From the NCBI RefSeq assembly GCF_029633825.1, contig NZ_CP090640.1:930001-994000 (forward strand): a stretch of DNA of 64,000 bases, in the 5' to 3' direction. This document shows, one piece after another, positions 50,268-60,261 of the stretch; positions within the stretch are counted from its first letter, which is position 1, and each line of letters opens with the position of its first letter. The notes under the pieces were generated by a model. That model ran no database searches. It saw only the letters and a list, made by a program, of their open reading frames with translations, and had not been told where the DNA came from. The DNA is from Burkholderia contaminans (GTDB lineage: Bacteria; Pseudomonadota; Gammaproteobacteria; Burkholderiales; Burkholderiaceae). Made by a program: the position numbers and the translations under genes.

Positions 50268-52682
50268 TTACGCTGCCTTTGTCTGCTCACTTGCTTTTGT
50301 CTTGGCGGGGGCCGCCCCGTCCTGCACGCCCGATTCGGCGCCTGGCGCATCGCTCGCCATCTGCAGGAACAGGATCGACACCTGCGCACCCTCGACGGTC
50401 TCGCCGTGCATCCGGTTGCGCAGATCGATCCGCGCACCGTGCTCATCGACGATCTTCTTGACCGTGGCCAACCCCAGACCCGTGCCCTTCGCCTTCGTCG
50501 TGACATAAGGCTCGAACGCGCGAGTCAGGATGCGCGCCGGAAAACCGGGCCCGTTGTCGGACACGGTAAGACGTACCGCGACGCGCGTTTTGCCCTCGGC
50601 GTCGGGATCGCCATATTCTACTGTCTTGGTTTCGATCAACACACGCGGATGCGCCGACTCCGCGACCGAATCCTGCGCATTCTGCAGCAGGTTGTGAATC
50701 ACCTGGCGCAGTTGCGTCGCATCACCGCGTATCACCGGCAGCGACGGCGCGAGCTCGGCGACGATCGCGCTCTTGCCTTCGCCCACACCGTACAGCCCGA
50801 GCACCTCGCTCGCCAGTTCGTTCAACTGCAGGTTCGAGAGCACCGCCGGCGGCGTGCGCGCGTACTCGCGGAAATCGTCGACCATCCGCTTCATCGCGGC
50901 CACCTGGTTGACGATCATCGTCGCACCGCGCTTGAGCACGTCGGCATCGGGCGGTGCGAGCTTGTCGGAAAGCTTCATCTGCAGCCGTTCCGCCGACAGC
51001 TGAATCGGCGTCAGCGGATTCTTGATCTCGTGCGCGAGCCGGCGCGCAACTTCGCCCCACGCGACCGAGCGCTGCGCGGAAATCACATCGGAGATGTCGT
51101 CGAACACCACGACGTAACCGGACGTCTGCGGATCGTCGGCCTGCCCCTCGACCGTCGACACGAGGCGCGTGCCGCGCACGAGCAACGTCAACGGATCGGC
51201 TTCGCCCGGTACCTCGATCGCGAACTGCTGCTGCCAGTGGCCGCGATCGCCGCTGGCGCCGTCGGACGCCGCTTCGCGATCGGCGAACGCCTTGCGCACC
51301 ATCGCGCCGAACCCGGCGGCCACGCCGATCCGGTCGAGCGTCGTGCCGATCAGCGCGTTGAACGGCTGCCGGAAGATCCGCTCGGCGCCGCGATTGGCGG
51401 TCGTCAGCCGGAACTGGCGGTCGAGCACGAACACGCCGGCCGTCAGGTTCGCGAGGATGCTCTCGAGATACGTCTTCGAATGCTCGAGCGCGATGCGGTT
51501 CTTCTCGACCGCGAGCCGCGCCTCGGACAACTGGCGCGTCATCGCGTTGAACGACTGCGTGAGGAAACCGAGCTCGTCTCGCGTCTTGATCTCGCGCTTC
51601 GGCGTGTAGTCGCCTTCGGTGATCTCCTTCGTGCCTTGCGCGAGCAGGAACAGCGGCCGCGCGAGCTGCTGGCCGAGCGCGAGCGCGAGCATCATCGCGA
51701 TGAAGGTTGCGAGGAACAGCGCAAGTGTCAGCGTGCCGATATACATCTTGCGCAGCCCCGTGCGGCCGAGCGACTTTTCCTGGTACTCGCGATACGCGCG
51801 CTGCACGGCATCCGCGTTGTGGGCAAGCGTCGGCGGCACCGGCTGCGTGAGCTGCAGGAAGCGTTCCGCCGGCTGCAGCAGCGACGTCGACGCATCGGGG
51901 ATCGGCCGCACCACGCGCAACCGCAGCGCGCCCTTCGCGCCATGCGCGCGCGGGTCGCCGTCGACTTCGCCCTCGATCGCCGCGTACGCACCGTGTTCGC
52001 GGGCCTGGTTCAGCATCAGCGGCGTCGGCAGGTCGTCCGGAATCAGCGCCGCGAAATTGCCCGACGCCTGCGCGACGATGTGCAGGTCGGGGGCCGCCCC
52101 CGAGCCGGCGCGGCTCGGCTCGACGATCGTCGCGTCCTGCACGCCGAACTGGTCGCGCAGCCGCAGCAGCGTGAGCGTCGTGCCGTTCGTGTTCGCATCG
52201 ACGCTCGCGAGCTGGTCGGACATCAGCCGCGCCTTCGTCTGCAGATCGGACAGCGAAGCATCGAGCATCCCGCGGCCGAGGTTCAGGCCGGCCGTCAGCG
52301 CCGTCTCGACGTTCACGTCGAACCACGACTCGATGCTGCGCGACACGAACTGGTACGACACGATGTAGATGATCCCGCCCGGCACCACGCCGACGAGTGC
52401 GAAGAACACCGCGAGCTTCGCGAGCAGCCGCGTGCCGAACTTGCCCTTCCTCAGGCGCACGACGATCATCCCGATCAGCCCGAGCACCACGAGCAGGAAC
52501 ACGAGCGCGACGACGATGTTCGTCGCGTACAGCCACGAGTAGTAGCGGTCGAAGAATTCGGTATTCGCGCTTGCGGCCGCGAGCAGCACGAGCAGCAGCA
52601 GCGCGGTGAGCGCGACGGTCGAGACGATCACGCGAATGAGGAGGCTCTTCCCGCTGGCCGCGCGGCGCACTTTATTTAGCAC
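50268..52682 (-). CDS. ntrY: NtrY-type sensor histidine kinase
   Basis: The 804-residue kinase has four N-terminal membrane helices (residues 14-35, 47-72, 88-108, about 320-345) around a periplasmic domain. A HAMP region follows (LARPLFLLAQGTKEITEGDY), then a PAS domain. The H-box is RRLAHEIKNPLTPIQLSAERLQ (quoted in part) and the N/G boxes are NLLQNAQDSV and DNGPGFP, with TGLGLATVKK. It overlaps the DUF4390 gene by 11 bases. NtrYX systems respond to nitrogen and redox conditions; the signal here is unknown. Confidence 0.93.
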   Translation of the reverse strand: MLNKVRRAASGKSLLIRVIVSTVALTALLLLVLLAAASANTEFFDRYYSWLYATNIVVALVFLLVVLGLIGMIVVRLRKGKFGTRLLAKLAVFFALVGVVPGGIIYIVSYQFVSRSIESWFDVNVETALTAGLNLGRGMLDASLSDLQTKARLMSDQLASVDANTNGTTLTLLRLRDQFGVQDATIVEPSRAGSGAAPDLHIVAQASGNFAALIPDDLPTPLMLNQAREHGAYAAIEGEVDGDPRAHGAKGALRLRVVRPIPDASTSLLQPAERFLQLTQPVPPTLAHNADAVQRAYREYQEKSLGRTGLRKMYIGTLTLALFLATFIAMMLALALGQQLARPLFLLAQGTKEITEGDYTPKREIKTRDELGFLTQSFNAMTRQLSEARLAVEKNRIALEHSKTYLESILANLTAGVFVLDRQFRLTTANRGAERIFRQPFNALIGTTLDRIGVAAGFGAMVRKAFADREAASDGASGDRGHWQQQFAIEVPGEADPLTLLVRGTRLVSTVEGQADDPQTSGYVVVFDDISDVISAQRSVAWGEVARRLAHEIKNPLTPIQLSAERLQMKLSDKLAPPDADVLKRGATMIVNQVAAMKRMVDDFREYARTPPAVLSNLQLNELASEVLGLYGVGEGKSAIVAELAPSLPVIRGDATQLRQVIHNLLQNAQDSVAESAHPRVLIETKTVEYGDPDAEGKTRVAVRLTVSDNGPGFPARILTRAFEPYVTTKAKGTGLGLATVKKIVDEHGARIDLRNRMHGETVEGAQVSILFLQMASDAPGAESGVQDGAAPAKTKASEQTKAA

Positions 52683-53262
52683 GTTCGGTCACCGTGAAGT
52701 TGAAGCGCTTCCAGTCCGACCCGAGCGTCCAGTCGCGGTTGTTCACGGCATCGACCTGGAACGGCTTCGGCATCAGCGCCGTGTCGAGCTGCATCCGCAC
52801 CGATGCCGTGTAGGTTTCACCGGCGCGCACCTGGTTGCGGTCGATCACGTGCCACGACGTGATGTGCCTGACGACCGCAAGCGCGTCCTTCAGCGACGGG
52901 AAGCCGAGCTGCAGGCCCCCCGTCGACACGCGATACTCGCGCGTGAGCGGCTGGAACGACAGGCGGATCGTCTGCGTCACCGCCACCGGCTGCTCGTCGA
53001 ACCAGTACCAGCGCGCACGGCTCAACTCGAAGTCGGTCGTGAAATAAAGCGGAATGCCCTTGTTGACGGCATCCTCGAGGTTCGGGTTCAGCTCGAAATC
53101 GAAGCGTGCGTCGAGCGCCCAGCCGCTTCCGTCGGACTGGAGCGACGCGCGCTGCACGGCGATCGACTCGGCATGCGCCGGCCGGACGACGGCCAGGCAC
53201 AGCGTCAACGCGACCATCAGGACGGCCGCGAGCCGAAGTGGAAAAAGGTGTTTGATCGTCAC
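52672..53262 (-). CDS. DUF4390 domain protein, exported
   Basis: The 196-residue protein has a signal peptide (residues 1-31, LAAVLMVALTLCLAVVRPAHA) followed by a beta-rich DUF4390 domain with ARFDFELNPNLEDAVNKGIPLYF and a C-terminal FNFTVTERAK. The family has no known function, but its place between rsmB and ntrY is conserved in beta-proteobacteria. It overlaps rsmB by 4 bases upstream and ntrY by 11 bases downstream, which points to one transcript. Confidence 0.88.
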   Translation of the reverse strand: MTIKHLFPLRLAAVLMVALTLCLAVVRPAHAESIAVQRASLQSDGSGWALDARFDFELNPNLEDAVNKGIPLYFTTDFELSRARWYWFDEQPVAVTQTIRLSFQPLTREYRVSTGGLQLGFPSLKDALAVVRHITSWHVIDRNQVRAGETYTASVRMQLDTALMPKPFQVDAVNNRDWTLGSDWKRFNFTVTERAK

Positions 53263-54650
53263 CGTTTCTGAAACCGCGCGTAGAAAAATCCGTCGTGATC
53301 GGTGTTCTGGTCGAGTGCGCCGGCGGCCGCCCCTCCCTGCACTCCGCCCGGCAGCAGCTGGCCCGGGGCGTCCAATCGTACCGCATCTTCACAGGCCGCT
53401 TCAAACCAGCGGGCCTGCCATTCGCCTTCTTCGGGGAAGACCGAACAGGTCACGTAAAGCAGTTCGCCGCCCGGCTTCACAAGCGGCCACAACGCCGACA
53501 GGATGCGGCGCTGTTCCGCGACGAGCGCCGGGATGTCGGCCTCGCGGCGCAGCCAGCGAATGTCGGGATGCCGGCGCACGATGCCGGACGCCGAGCACGG
53601 CACGTCGGCAAGGATGCGGTCGAACGGGCGCCCGTCGTACCACGCGTCGGGGGCACCCGCATCGCCGACACGCACGTCCGCTTCGAGCGACAGCCGCACG
53701 AGGTTCTCGCCGATCCGTGCCGCGCGCGCGGCATCGCTTTCCAGCGCAACGACTTCCGCATCGGCCAGCTCGAGAATATGGCCGGTCTTGCCGCCGGGCG
53801 CCGCGCATGCGTCGAGCACGCGCATGCCGTCGCGCGCACCGAGCCATTCGGCTGCGAGCTGCGCGCCGGCGTCCTGCACCGACACGACGCCGTCGGCAAA
53901 CCCCGGAATGCGATCGACCGGCAGCGCCGACGCGAGCCGCACCGCATGTCGGCCGATCGCGGTCGCTTCGATCCCGTTCGCGCGCAACGTCTCGAGATAG
54001 GCGTCGACGCTCGCGCGGCGCGCGTTCACGCGCAGCGTCAGCGGCCCTTGCCGCTCGCCGGCCGCGAGGATCGCCTGCCATGCGTCGGGCCACGCGCGCT
54101 TCACCGAATCGACCCACCACGCGCGGTAGTTCCAGCGCGCGACGACATCGTCCTGCAGCGCCGCGACGAGCGCGTCGCGCTCGCGCAGGAAACGGCGCAG
54201 CACCGCGTTGACCATCCCCTTCGCGAACGCGCATTCGCGGCGCGCACCAATCACGGTCACGGCCTGGTCGACCACCGTGAACGCCGGATACGTGGCCTCG
54301 TCCGCCGGGTCGAGCAGCAGCGCGAACGCACCGGCGAGCACCGCGTGCACGTAGGCGGGCGGCGCCTTGCTGATGAGTCGGCCGATCAACCAGTCCGCAC
54401 TGCCGAGGCGGCGCATCGTCCGGTAGGCGACGTCCTGCGTCGCCCCGCGCGCGAGCGCCTGCGCACCGGACGGCATCTGCGCGAATACCGCCGACAGCGC
54501 TGCCGGCAGCGCGGTGCCGCGCCGCACCGCATCGACCGCCTGCGCGGCCGCGTCGAGTGCGAAGCCGAGCGAATCGGGCGCGAGATGCAGCGCGGACAGG
54601 CGCGCCGGGCGGCCGGAAGAAGACGGAGCGGTAGAACGGGTTCGTGTCAT
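53259..54650 (-). CDS. rsmB: 16S rRNA m5C967 methyltransferase RsmB
   Basis: The 463-residue protein has an N-terminal NusB-like domain (residues 30-170) and a C-terminal class I methyltransferase. The AdoMet motif is DACAAPGGKTGHILEL, and the two cysteines are in ADVPCSASGIVRRHPD and YVTCSVFPEEGE; the latter is the nucleophile. It methylates C967 of 16S rRNA. The start MTRTRSTAPSS at 54650 is chosen over a short extension; a linker-like N-terminus before ALHLAP makes the exact start uncertain. Confidence 0.94.
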   Translation of the reverse strand: MTRTRSTAPSSSGRPARLSALHLAPDSLGFALDAAAQAVDAVRRGTALPAALSAVFAQMPSGAQALARGATQDVAYRTMRRLGSADWLIGRLISKAPPAYVHAVLAGAFALLLDPADEATYPAFTVVDQAVTVIGARRECAFAKGMVNAVLRRFLRERDALVAALQDDVVARWNYRAWWVDSVKRAWPDAWQAILAAGERQGPLTLRVNARRASVDAYLETLRANGIEATAIGRHAVRLASALPVDRIPGFADGVVSVQDAGAQLAAEWLGARDGMRVLDACAAPGGKTGHILELADAEVVALESDAARAARIGENLVRLSLEADVRVGDAGAPDAWYDGRPFDRILADVPCSASGIVRRHPDIRWLRREADIPALVAEQRRILSALWPLVKPGGELLYVTCSVFPEEGEWQARWFEAACEDAVRLDAPGQLLPGGVQGGAAAGALDQNTDHDGFFYARFQKR

Positions 54651-54802
54651 CGGAGCAAATTCGGCAAACAAGCGCGGCAAACGGGCACAGCAAGCAAATG
54701 CGGCAAACGGCGGGATCGCGGCGCCCGTGGGCCCTGCGATCCCAAACCGGGCATTGTAGCGTGCGATGCTGCAGGCCCTTTGGCCCCTTTACGGCTCGTG
54801 CA

Positions 54803-54826
54803 AATGAAACACCCCGCAGCGCGGGG
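54803..54826 (-). terminator. Terminator downstream of htpX
   Basis: A 6-bp stem CCCCGC / GCGGGG with an AGC loop at 54812-54826. On the minus strand it is followed by TGTTTCATTTG. It lies 57 bases after the htpX stop. Confidence 0.6.
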
Positions 54827-54882
54827 CATGCGGGGTGGTGCGGCGGCCCCCGCGCGGCAACTGCCGCACGGTGTGCCGTGGC

Positions 54883-55740
54883 TCAGTCGAAGCGGCCGGT
54901 ACGCGCCATCTCCATCAGGCGCGCGATGCGCTCCTCGGTGGCCGGGTGCGTCGAGAACAGGTTCTGCAGGCCGCCGCCGTGCAGCGGGTTCATGATCATC
55001 ATCTGCGCGGTGGCCGGATGCTGCTCGGCCGCCTGGAACGGGATGCCCGCCGCATAGCGATGGATCTTGTCGAGCGCGGTCGCGAGCGATTGCGGATCGC
55101 CGGAAATCTGCGCGCCGCCCCGGTCGGCCTCGAACTCGCGTGCCCGCGAAATCGCCATCTGGATCAACGCGCCTGCGATCGGTGCGAGCAGCGCGACCGC
55201 GATACCCGCGATCGGGTTGGCCGGCCGGCCATTCTCGTCGCGCCCGCCGAAGAACATCGCGAAGTTCGCGATGGCCGAGATCGCGCCCGCCATCGTCGCG
55301 GTGATCGTCGAGATCAGGATGTCGCGGTGCTTCACGTGTGCGAGCTCGTGCGCCATCACGCCGCGCATCTCGCGCTCCGACAGCACGCGCAGGATGCCCG
55401 TCGTCGCGGCGACCGCCGCGTGCTCGGGGTTGCGGCCCGTCGCGAACGCGTTCGGCGCATCCTCGTTGATCAGGTAGACGCGCGGCATCGGCAGGTTCGC
55501 GCGCGTGGCCAGCTCGCGCACCATCCGGTAGAACTGCGGCGCCGTGTTCTCGTCGACTTCCTGCGCGTTGTACATGCGCAGCACCATCTTGTCCGAGAAC
55601 CAGTAAGAGAAGAAATTCATGCCGAGCGCGAACAGCAGCGCGATCGTCATGCCCCGCGAACCGCCGATCATCCCGCCGATCACGATGAACAGGGCCGTGA
55701 TCGCGGCCATCAGCATCGCCGTTTTGACCCAATTGAACAT
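54883..55740 (-). CDS. htpX: Zinc metalloprotease HtpX
   Basis: HtpX is an inner-membrane protease for misfolded membrane proteins. The 285-residue protein has two N-terminal and two internal membrane helices. The intact HExxH is in [12 protein letters not shown], with the third ligand Glu in [11 protein letters not shown]. The start [11 protein letters not shown] is preferred over the ATG six bases earlier. It stands between rsmB and lysE on the same strand, with its own terminator. Confidence 0.95.
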   Translation of the reverse strand: MFNWVKTAMLMAAITALFIVIGGMIGGSRGMTIALLFALGMNFFSYWFSDKMVLRMYNAQEVDENTAPQFYRMVRELATRANLPMPRVYLINEDAPNAFATGRNPEHAAVAATTGILRVLSEREMRGVMAHELAHVKHRDILISTITATMAGAISAIANFAMFFGGRDENGRPANPIAGIAVALLAPIAGALIQMAISRAREFEADRGGAQISGDPQSLATALDKIHRYAAGIPFQAAEQHPATAQMMIMNPLHGGGLQNLFSTHPATEERIARLMEMARTGRFD

Positions 55741-55812
55741 ACCCACTCCTTATCCGTCAGGGGACCCGCCGCGCATCAAAAGGGCGCGACGGAAAATTGT
55801 AAGCGTTTTGTT

Positions 55813-55839
55813 AGATAAGGTCTTGCCGGAAAAATTCAA
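55813..55839 (-). promoter_or_regulatory. Weak candidate sigma32-like promoter of htpX
   Basis: On the minus strand TTGAAT (55834-55839) is 13 bases from CCTTATCT (55813-55820), about 5/8 like CCCCATNT. htpX is a heat-shock gene in E. coli. A sigma70-type TACAAT is also present nearer the gene, so this is weak evidence. Confidence 0.25.
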
Positions 55840-55841
55840 TC

Positions 55842-56477
55842 TCACCGTTGCGATGTTGCAAGACGAAGACCGAGGCCGACGAAAGCGCTGCCGACCGTGC
55901 GGTCGAGCCATTTCCTGACGCCCGGCTTGCCGGAGAAGCGCGCCGTGACACTGCCCGCGACCCACGCGACGAGACTGGTCCACACCGTGCTCATCGCGAC
56001 GAACACGCCGCCGAGGGTCAGGAACGCCCATGCCTTGTGCGGGCTGTCGGCCGACACGAACTGCGGGAAGAACGACACGAAGAACAGCACGACCTTCGGG
56101 TTCAGCACGTTGGTCCAGAAGCCCTGCATGAACAGCTGGCGCAGCGGCTTTTCGGCTTGCGTGGCCGCCGTGCCGGACGGCCCGGCTGCCTGCTTCGCGA
56201 TGATCATCCGCACGCCGAGGTAGATCAGGTAGGCGGCGCCGACCAGCTTGATCACCGTGAATGCGGCAGCCGATGCCGCGAGCAGCGCGGTCAGGCCGAA
56301 GGCGCAGGCGAGCGCGTGTACGCAGCAGCCGGCCGAAATGCCGAGCGCCGACATCAGCCCCGCGCCGCGGCCCTGCGCGACGCTGCGGCCGACGATATAG
56401 GCCGTATCGGGGCCGGGCGTGACGTTCAGCAGGAAGACCGCCAGCACGAAGAAGCCGAAATGGGTGATGCCGAACAT
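55842..56477 (-). CDS. LysE/RhtB-family amino acid exporter
   Basis: The 211-residue protein has six membrane helices and the family opening FGFFVLAVFLLNVTPGPDTAYI with the helix-break NVTPGPD and GRSVAQGRGAG. LysE/RhtB proteins export amino acids such as lysine, threonine or homoserine lactone; the substrate here is not known. It precedes htpX on the strand (101-base gap). Confidence 0.9.
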   Translation of the reverse strand: MFGITHFGFFVLAVFLLNVTPGPDTAYIVGRSVAQGRGAGLMSALGISAGCCVHALACAFGLTALLAASAAAFTVIKLVGAAYLIYLGVRMIIAKQAAGPSGTAATQAEKPLRQLFMQGFWTNVLNPKVVLFFVSFFPQFVSADSPHKAWAFLTLGGVFVAMSTVWTSLVAWVAGSVTARFSGKPGVRKWLDRTVGSAFVGLGLRLATSQR

Positions 56478-56597
56478 GAAAACCTCGAAACCGGGGAGCG
56501 CAGGGAAATTCTACGCGCGCCTGCCGCGCCGCGCGACTCGGCCATCCGGCCGATTGCGCACGCCCGGCAGGCCGTGTCGAATGACGGTCAGGTCGCG

Positions 56598-57581
56598 TCA
56601 GGCAACGTCGGTCAGCGCGAAACGCTGGCCCGCGGCGAGCGGCGAGCCGGCCAGGAATTCGCGCGCAGGCAGCCGCTTGCCGCCCGGCTTCTGCAACTGC
56701 GTGACGCGCAGCGCACCGCTGCCGCATGCGACGACCACGCCTTCCGGCGCGGCTTCGACGATCGTGCCGGGCGCCGCGTCGCCGCGCGCCGCCACCGGCT
56801 CGGCTGCCCACAGCTTGATCGCCGCGCCGTCGAGCGTCGCGACGCCGCCCGGGAACGGATCGAACGCACGCACCTGGCGCGCAAGCACGTCGGCCGGCTT
56901 GCGCCAGTCGAGCGCCGCTTCGTGCTTGCCGATCTTTTCCGCATAGGTCACGCCGTCGGCCGGTTGCGGCGTCGCCGGCAGCACGCCGTCGCGCTCGAGC
57001 TTCACGAGCGCGTCGACGATCAGTCGCGCGCCTTCGGCGGCGAGCCGGTCGTGCAGCGTAGCGGTCGTCTCGTCGGGCGCGATCGTCACGCGCGCTTCCT
57101 CGATCATCGCGCCGGTGTCGAGGCCGATGTCCATCTGCATCAGCGTGACGCCCGTCTCGGCGTCGCCGGCCTCGATCGCGCGGTGGATCGGCGCGGCGCC
57201 GCGCCAGCGCGGCAGCAGCGACGCGTGAATGTTGATGCAGCCGTCGCGCGGAATGTCGAGCACTTCCTGCGGCAGCAGCAGGCCGTATGCGGCGACCACC
57301 ATCACGTCATGCGGCGTCGAGCGCAGCAGCTCGATCGCGTCGGCCGCCTCGGCCGGGTACTTGCCCGCGCGGCGCAGCGACGGCGGTTGCGCGACGGGCA
57401 TCCCGTGCTCGACGGCGTAGCGCTTCACCGCGCTCGCCTGCAGTTTCATTCCGCGCCCGGCAGGGCGATCGGGCTGGGTGAGCACGAGCGGCACCGGGAA
57501 ACCGGCCTCGTGGATCGCGGCGAGGGCAGCCGCGGCGAATTCCGGCGTGCCGGCAAAAACTACGCGCAACGTATGGGTCAT
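56598..57581 (-). CDS. fmt: Methionyl-tRNA formyltransferase
   Basis: Fmt formylates Met-tRNAi using 10-formyl-tetrahydrofolate. The 327-residue protein has [14 protein letters not shown], the catalytic [18 protein letters not shown] region and the C-terminal tRNA-binding OB-fold domain. It follows def on the minus strand with a 34-base gap; def-fmt pairing is one of the most conserved in bacteria. Confidence 0.97.
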   Translation of the reverse strand: MTHTLRVVFAGTPEFAAAALAAIHEAGFPVPLVLTQPDRPAGRGMKLQASAVKRYAVEHGMPVAQPPSLRRAGKYPAEAADAIELLRSTPHDVMVVAAYGLLLPQEVLDIPRDGCINIHASLLPRWRGAAPIHRAIEAGDAETGVTLMQMDIGLDTGAMIEEARVTIAPDETTATLHDRLAAEGARLIVDALVKLERDGVLPATPQPADGVTYAEKIGKHEAALDWRKPADVLARQVRAFDPFPGGVATLDGAAIKLWAAEPVAARGDAAPGTIVEAAPEGVVVACGSGALRVTQLQKPGGKRLPAREFLAGSPLAAGQRFALTDVA

Positions 57582-57615
57582 GACAGCGTTCGGGGTCGGG
57601 CTGGGCGAACGCGCG

Positions 57616-58119
57616 TTACATCGCGCGTTCGAGTTTCTTCATCTTCGTCTTGATGCGCGTCTGCTTGAGCGGCGACAGGTATTCGACGAATACGCGCCCC
57701 ATCAGGTGATCCATCTCGTGCTGGACGCACACGGCCAGCAGGCCCTCGCAGTCGAGCTCGAAAGTCTCGCCCTGCTCGTTGAGCGCACGCACGCGCACAT
57801 GGTCGGGACGCTCGACTTCGTCGTAGATGCCGGGCACCGACAGGCAGCCCTCTTCATAGATCTGCTTTGCATCGCTCGACCACACGATCTCGGGGTTGAT
57901 GAACGCGCGCAGCTCGTTCTTCTCCTCGGAGACGTCGATCACGATCACGCGCTCGTGCACGTCGACCTGCGTGGCCGCAAGGCCGATGCCCGGCGCCGCA
58001 TACATGGTCTCGGCCATGTCGGCGACGAGCTTGCGGATCCGGTCGTCGACCTTGTCGACGGGCTTCGCGACCTTGTGCAGCCGCTTGTCGGGGTAATGAA
58101 GAATATTGAGTAAAGCCAT
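57616..58119 (-). CDS. def: Peptide deformylase
   Basis: Def removes the formyl group from new proteins. The 167-residue metalloprotein has the three motifs [19 protein letters not shown] and QHEMDHLMG, which supply the metal ligands. The start [18 protein letters not shown] at 58119 is the standard family start. A second copy could exist elsewhere. It is first in def-fmt and divergent from dprA. Confidence 0.97.
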   Translation of the reverse strand: MALLNILHYPDKRLHKVAKPVDKVDDRIRKLVADMAETMYAAPGIGLAATQVDVHERVIVIDVSEEKNELRAFINPEIVWSSDAKQIYEEGCLSVPGIYDEVERPDHVRVRALNEQGETFELDCEGLLAVCVQHEMDHLMGRVFVEYLSPLKQTRIKTKMKKLERAM

Positions 58120-58349
58120 GGCGTTCGGTATTCGGTGGAGCGGCGTGCCGCATCGGCCATCCGGCCGGCTGGCGCTGCCGCCGGGATGCAATGAAGATGA
58201 GGCGGACGCGCGGCGAATCAATGCCGCGGATCATGCCTCCTGCAATCGGCCGGGCGCCTGCGCGCGCGGCCCTGTCGAGTATTTCGGATGATGAAAATTT
58301 TATCATGGCGCCACGCGGTCCGCTGGCCACCGCATTCGAGGGGCGCCTC

Positions 58350-59651
58350 ATGTCGCCGCACGCGCTGACCACCTCCGCCGTGCGCGCGTGGCTGCAGCTC
58401 GCGCATGCGCCCGGGCTCGCCCCCGCGGCGCTGCAGGCACTGCTCGATGCGTTCGGCTCGCCGGACGCGCTGCTGCGTGCGTCCGACCACGCCATCGCCG
58501 CCGTAACCAGCGCCGCCGCGGCCCTGGCCGTGCGCGCAAGCGAGCGCGGCGATCTCGACGCGCGCACCGACGCCGCGCTCGCGTGGCTCGACGCGCCGGG
58601 CAACGCGCTTGTCACGCTCAACGATCCGGCCTATCCGCCGCGGCTGCGCGACCTGCACGATCCGCCGCTGCTGCTATATGTAAAGGGCCGGCTCGACCTA
58701 CTGCACGCGCGCAGTCTCGCCGTGGTCGGCAGTCGTCACGCCACGCCGCAGGGGCTCGCCGACGCAACGCACTTCGCACGCGAGCTGTCCGACGCCGGGC
58801 TGCCGATCGTGTCGGGCCTCGCGCTCGGGATCGATGCCGCCGCACATCGTGGCGGGCTCGACGGCCGGTCGGGCACGGTCGCGGTGATCGCGACCGGCGC
58901 CGATCTCGTCTATCCGGCGCGGCACCGTGCACTCGCCCACGAGATCGCCGCGCACGGCGCGATCGTGTCGGAATGGCCGCTCGGCACGCCGGCCCGCGCC
59001 GCCCACTTCCCGCAACGCAACCGGCTGATCGCCGCGCTCGCGGTCGGCGCGCTCGTCGTCGAGGCCGCGCCGCGCTCCGGCTCGCTGATCACCGCGCGGC
59101 TCGCGAACGAACTGGGGCGCGACGTATTCGCGATGCCGGGCTCGATCCACGCGCCGCTCGCGCAGGGCTGCCACGCATTGATCCGCGACGGCGCGAAACT
59201 CACGGCGGCGCCGCTCGATGTACTCGAGGAATACGGGCTGGGCGAAGCGAAAGCCGGCACGGCGGGCGGTGCGGCGTGTTCCGGGCATCCGTGCACGGAT
59301 ACCGGTGGCCCCCGCGAAGACGAAGCCGCCGCTCGGCGTGCCGCCGCCGCGGTTATCCAGACTGGCGACGCCGTTCCGGCCACCGCGCCGGCCCGCAACG
59401 AAGCTCCGTTGCCGGCGCCAGCGCTGCCCGCCACCCCGTCCGAACAGGCCGTGCTCGCCGCCTTGGGATACGGCCCTGTCACCTACGAATGGCTCGCGGA
59501 GCACAGCGGCCTGTCTGACGACGTGCTGCACCGTGCGCTGCTTGCGCTGGAACTGGCCGGCCGCGTCGCCAGCCTTCCCGGCGGACGCTTCGCACGGCTT
59601 GACGTGGCGCGCACCCCGCCCATGCACGGCGTGCTACATTCCCCCGCATAG
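58350..59651 (+). CDS. dprA: DNA-processing protein DprA (Smf)
   Basis: The 433-residue protein has a SAM-like N-terminus, the Rossmann DprA domain and a C-terminal winged-helix domain (VLAALGYGPVTYEWLAEHSGL). The Rossmann domain carries AVVGSRHATPQG, IVSGLALGIDAAAHRGGL, FPQRNRLIAAL and GSLITARLANELGRDVFA. DprA loads RecA on incoming single-stranded DNA. The ATG at 58350 has a GAGGGG site and family-like N-terminus; an ATG at 58305 is an alternative. Residues around 330-385 form a Pro/Ala/Glu-rich linker between the domains, with a CSGHPC pair. Confidence 0.92.
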   Translation: MSPHALTTSAVRAWLQLAHAPGLAPAALQALLDAFGSPDALLRASDHAIAAVTSAAAALAVRASERGDLDARTDAALAWLDAPGNALVTLNDPAYPPRLRDLHDPPLLLYVKGRLDLLHARSLAVVGSRHATPQGLADATHFARELSDAGLPIVSGLALGIDAAAHRGGLDGRSGTVAVIATGADLVYPARHRALAHEIAAHGAIVSEWPLGTPARAAHFPQRNRLIAALAVGALVVEAAPRSGSLITARLANELGRDVFAMPGSIHAPLAQGCHALIRDGAKLTAAPLDVLEEYGLGEAKAGTAGGAACSGHPCTDTGGPREDEAAARRAAAAVIQTGDAVPATAPARNEAPLPAPALPATPSEQAVLAALGYGPVTYEWLAEHSGLSDDVLHRALLALELAGRVASLPGGRFARLDVARTPPMHGVLHSPA

Positions 59652-59687
59652 GGGCGGCCCGGCCGCCGACGATACCCAAGGAAACCC

Positions 59688-60068
59688 ATGCCCGCGCTGA
59701 ATCTCGACACCGATGCGGATCGGATCGCCGAGCGCCTCGCCGATCCCGGCACGTTGCTCGTCGCCTGCCTGTGCGCCGAGTGGTGCGGCACGTGCCGCGA
59801 TTACCGGACGGCCTTCGACCAGCTCGCCGACGCACATCCGGACGCCTGCTTCGCCTGGATCGACATCGAAACGCATGCCGACCAGCTCGACGATCTCGAC
59901 GTCGAGAACTTCCCGACGATCCTGATCGAAGATACCCACACCGCCCGCTTCTTCGGCACGGTGCTGCCGCATGCGGCGATCGTCGAGCGCATGCTGTCCG
60001 ACCTGAGCGCGGTACCCGGTGCGCCGCACGCACCGAAATTGCGCAATATCCTGGCCGTCGAAGCCTGA
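59688..60068 (+). CDS. Thioredoxin-like protein with CGTC motif
   Basis: The 126-residue protein has a thioredoxin fold with C33-G-T-C36 in AEWCGTCRDYR and the cis-Pro region VENFPTILIED. It lacks a signal peptide, so it is cytoplasmic. The unusual CGTC rather than CGPC suggests a different redox potential or a mixed disulfide role. It lies 36 bases after dprA and before topB. Confidence 0.87.
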   Translation: MPALNLDTDADRIAERLADPGTLLVACLCAEWCGTCRDYRTAFDQLADAHPDACFAWIDIETHADQLDDLDVENFPTILIEDTHTARFFGTVLPHAAIVERMLSDLSAVPGAPHAPKLRNILAVEA

Positions 60069-60261
60069 ATTCGCGAGCCGGCCCGGTGGTTTTGCGCGCG
60101 TTTGCGCGCCCCGCCGCGCCGGGCGCTTGCCGCCGTTGCGGCCCCCCTCTATGATGGGCCGCTTTTTACGCGCTGAGCCGCCATCGCTGCGGCGTGTGCT
60201 ATAAAGCGGTCGTAAAAGGGACCCACAACCGGCGAACCCGGTCTACCAACACACACCTGTC

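Noticed and set aside
49632..52679. 1015-codon open frame on the plus strand opposite ntrX/ntrY
   Set aside because: The frame is Arg/Ala-rich and lies antisense to two genes with clear domains. Third-position GC bias removes stop codons on the opposite strand; it has no ribosome site or family motif.
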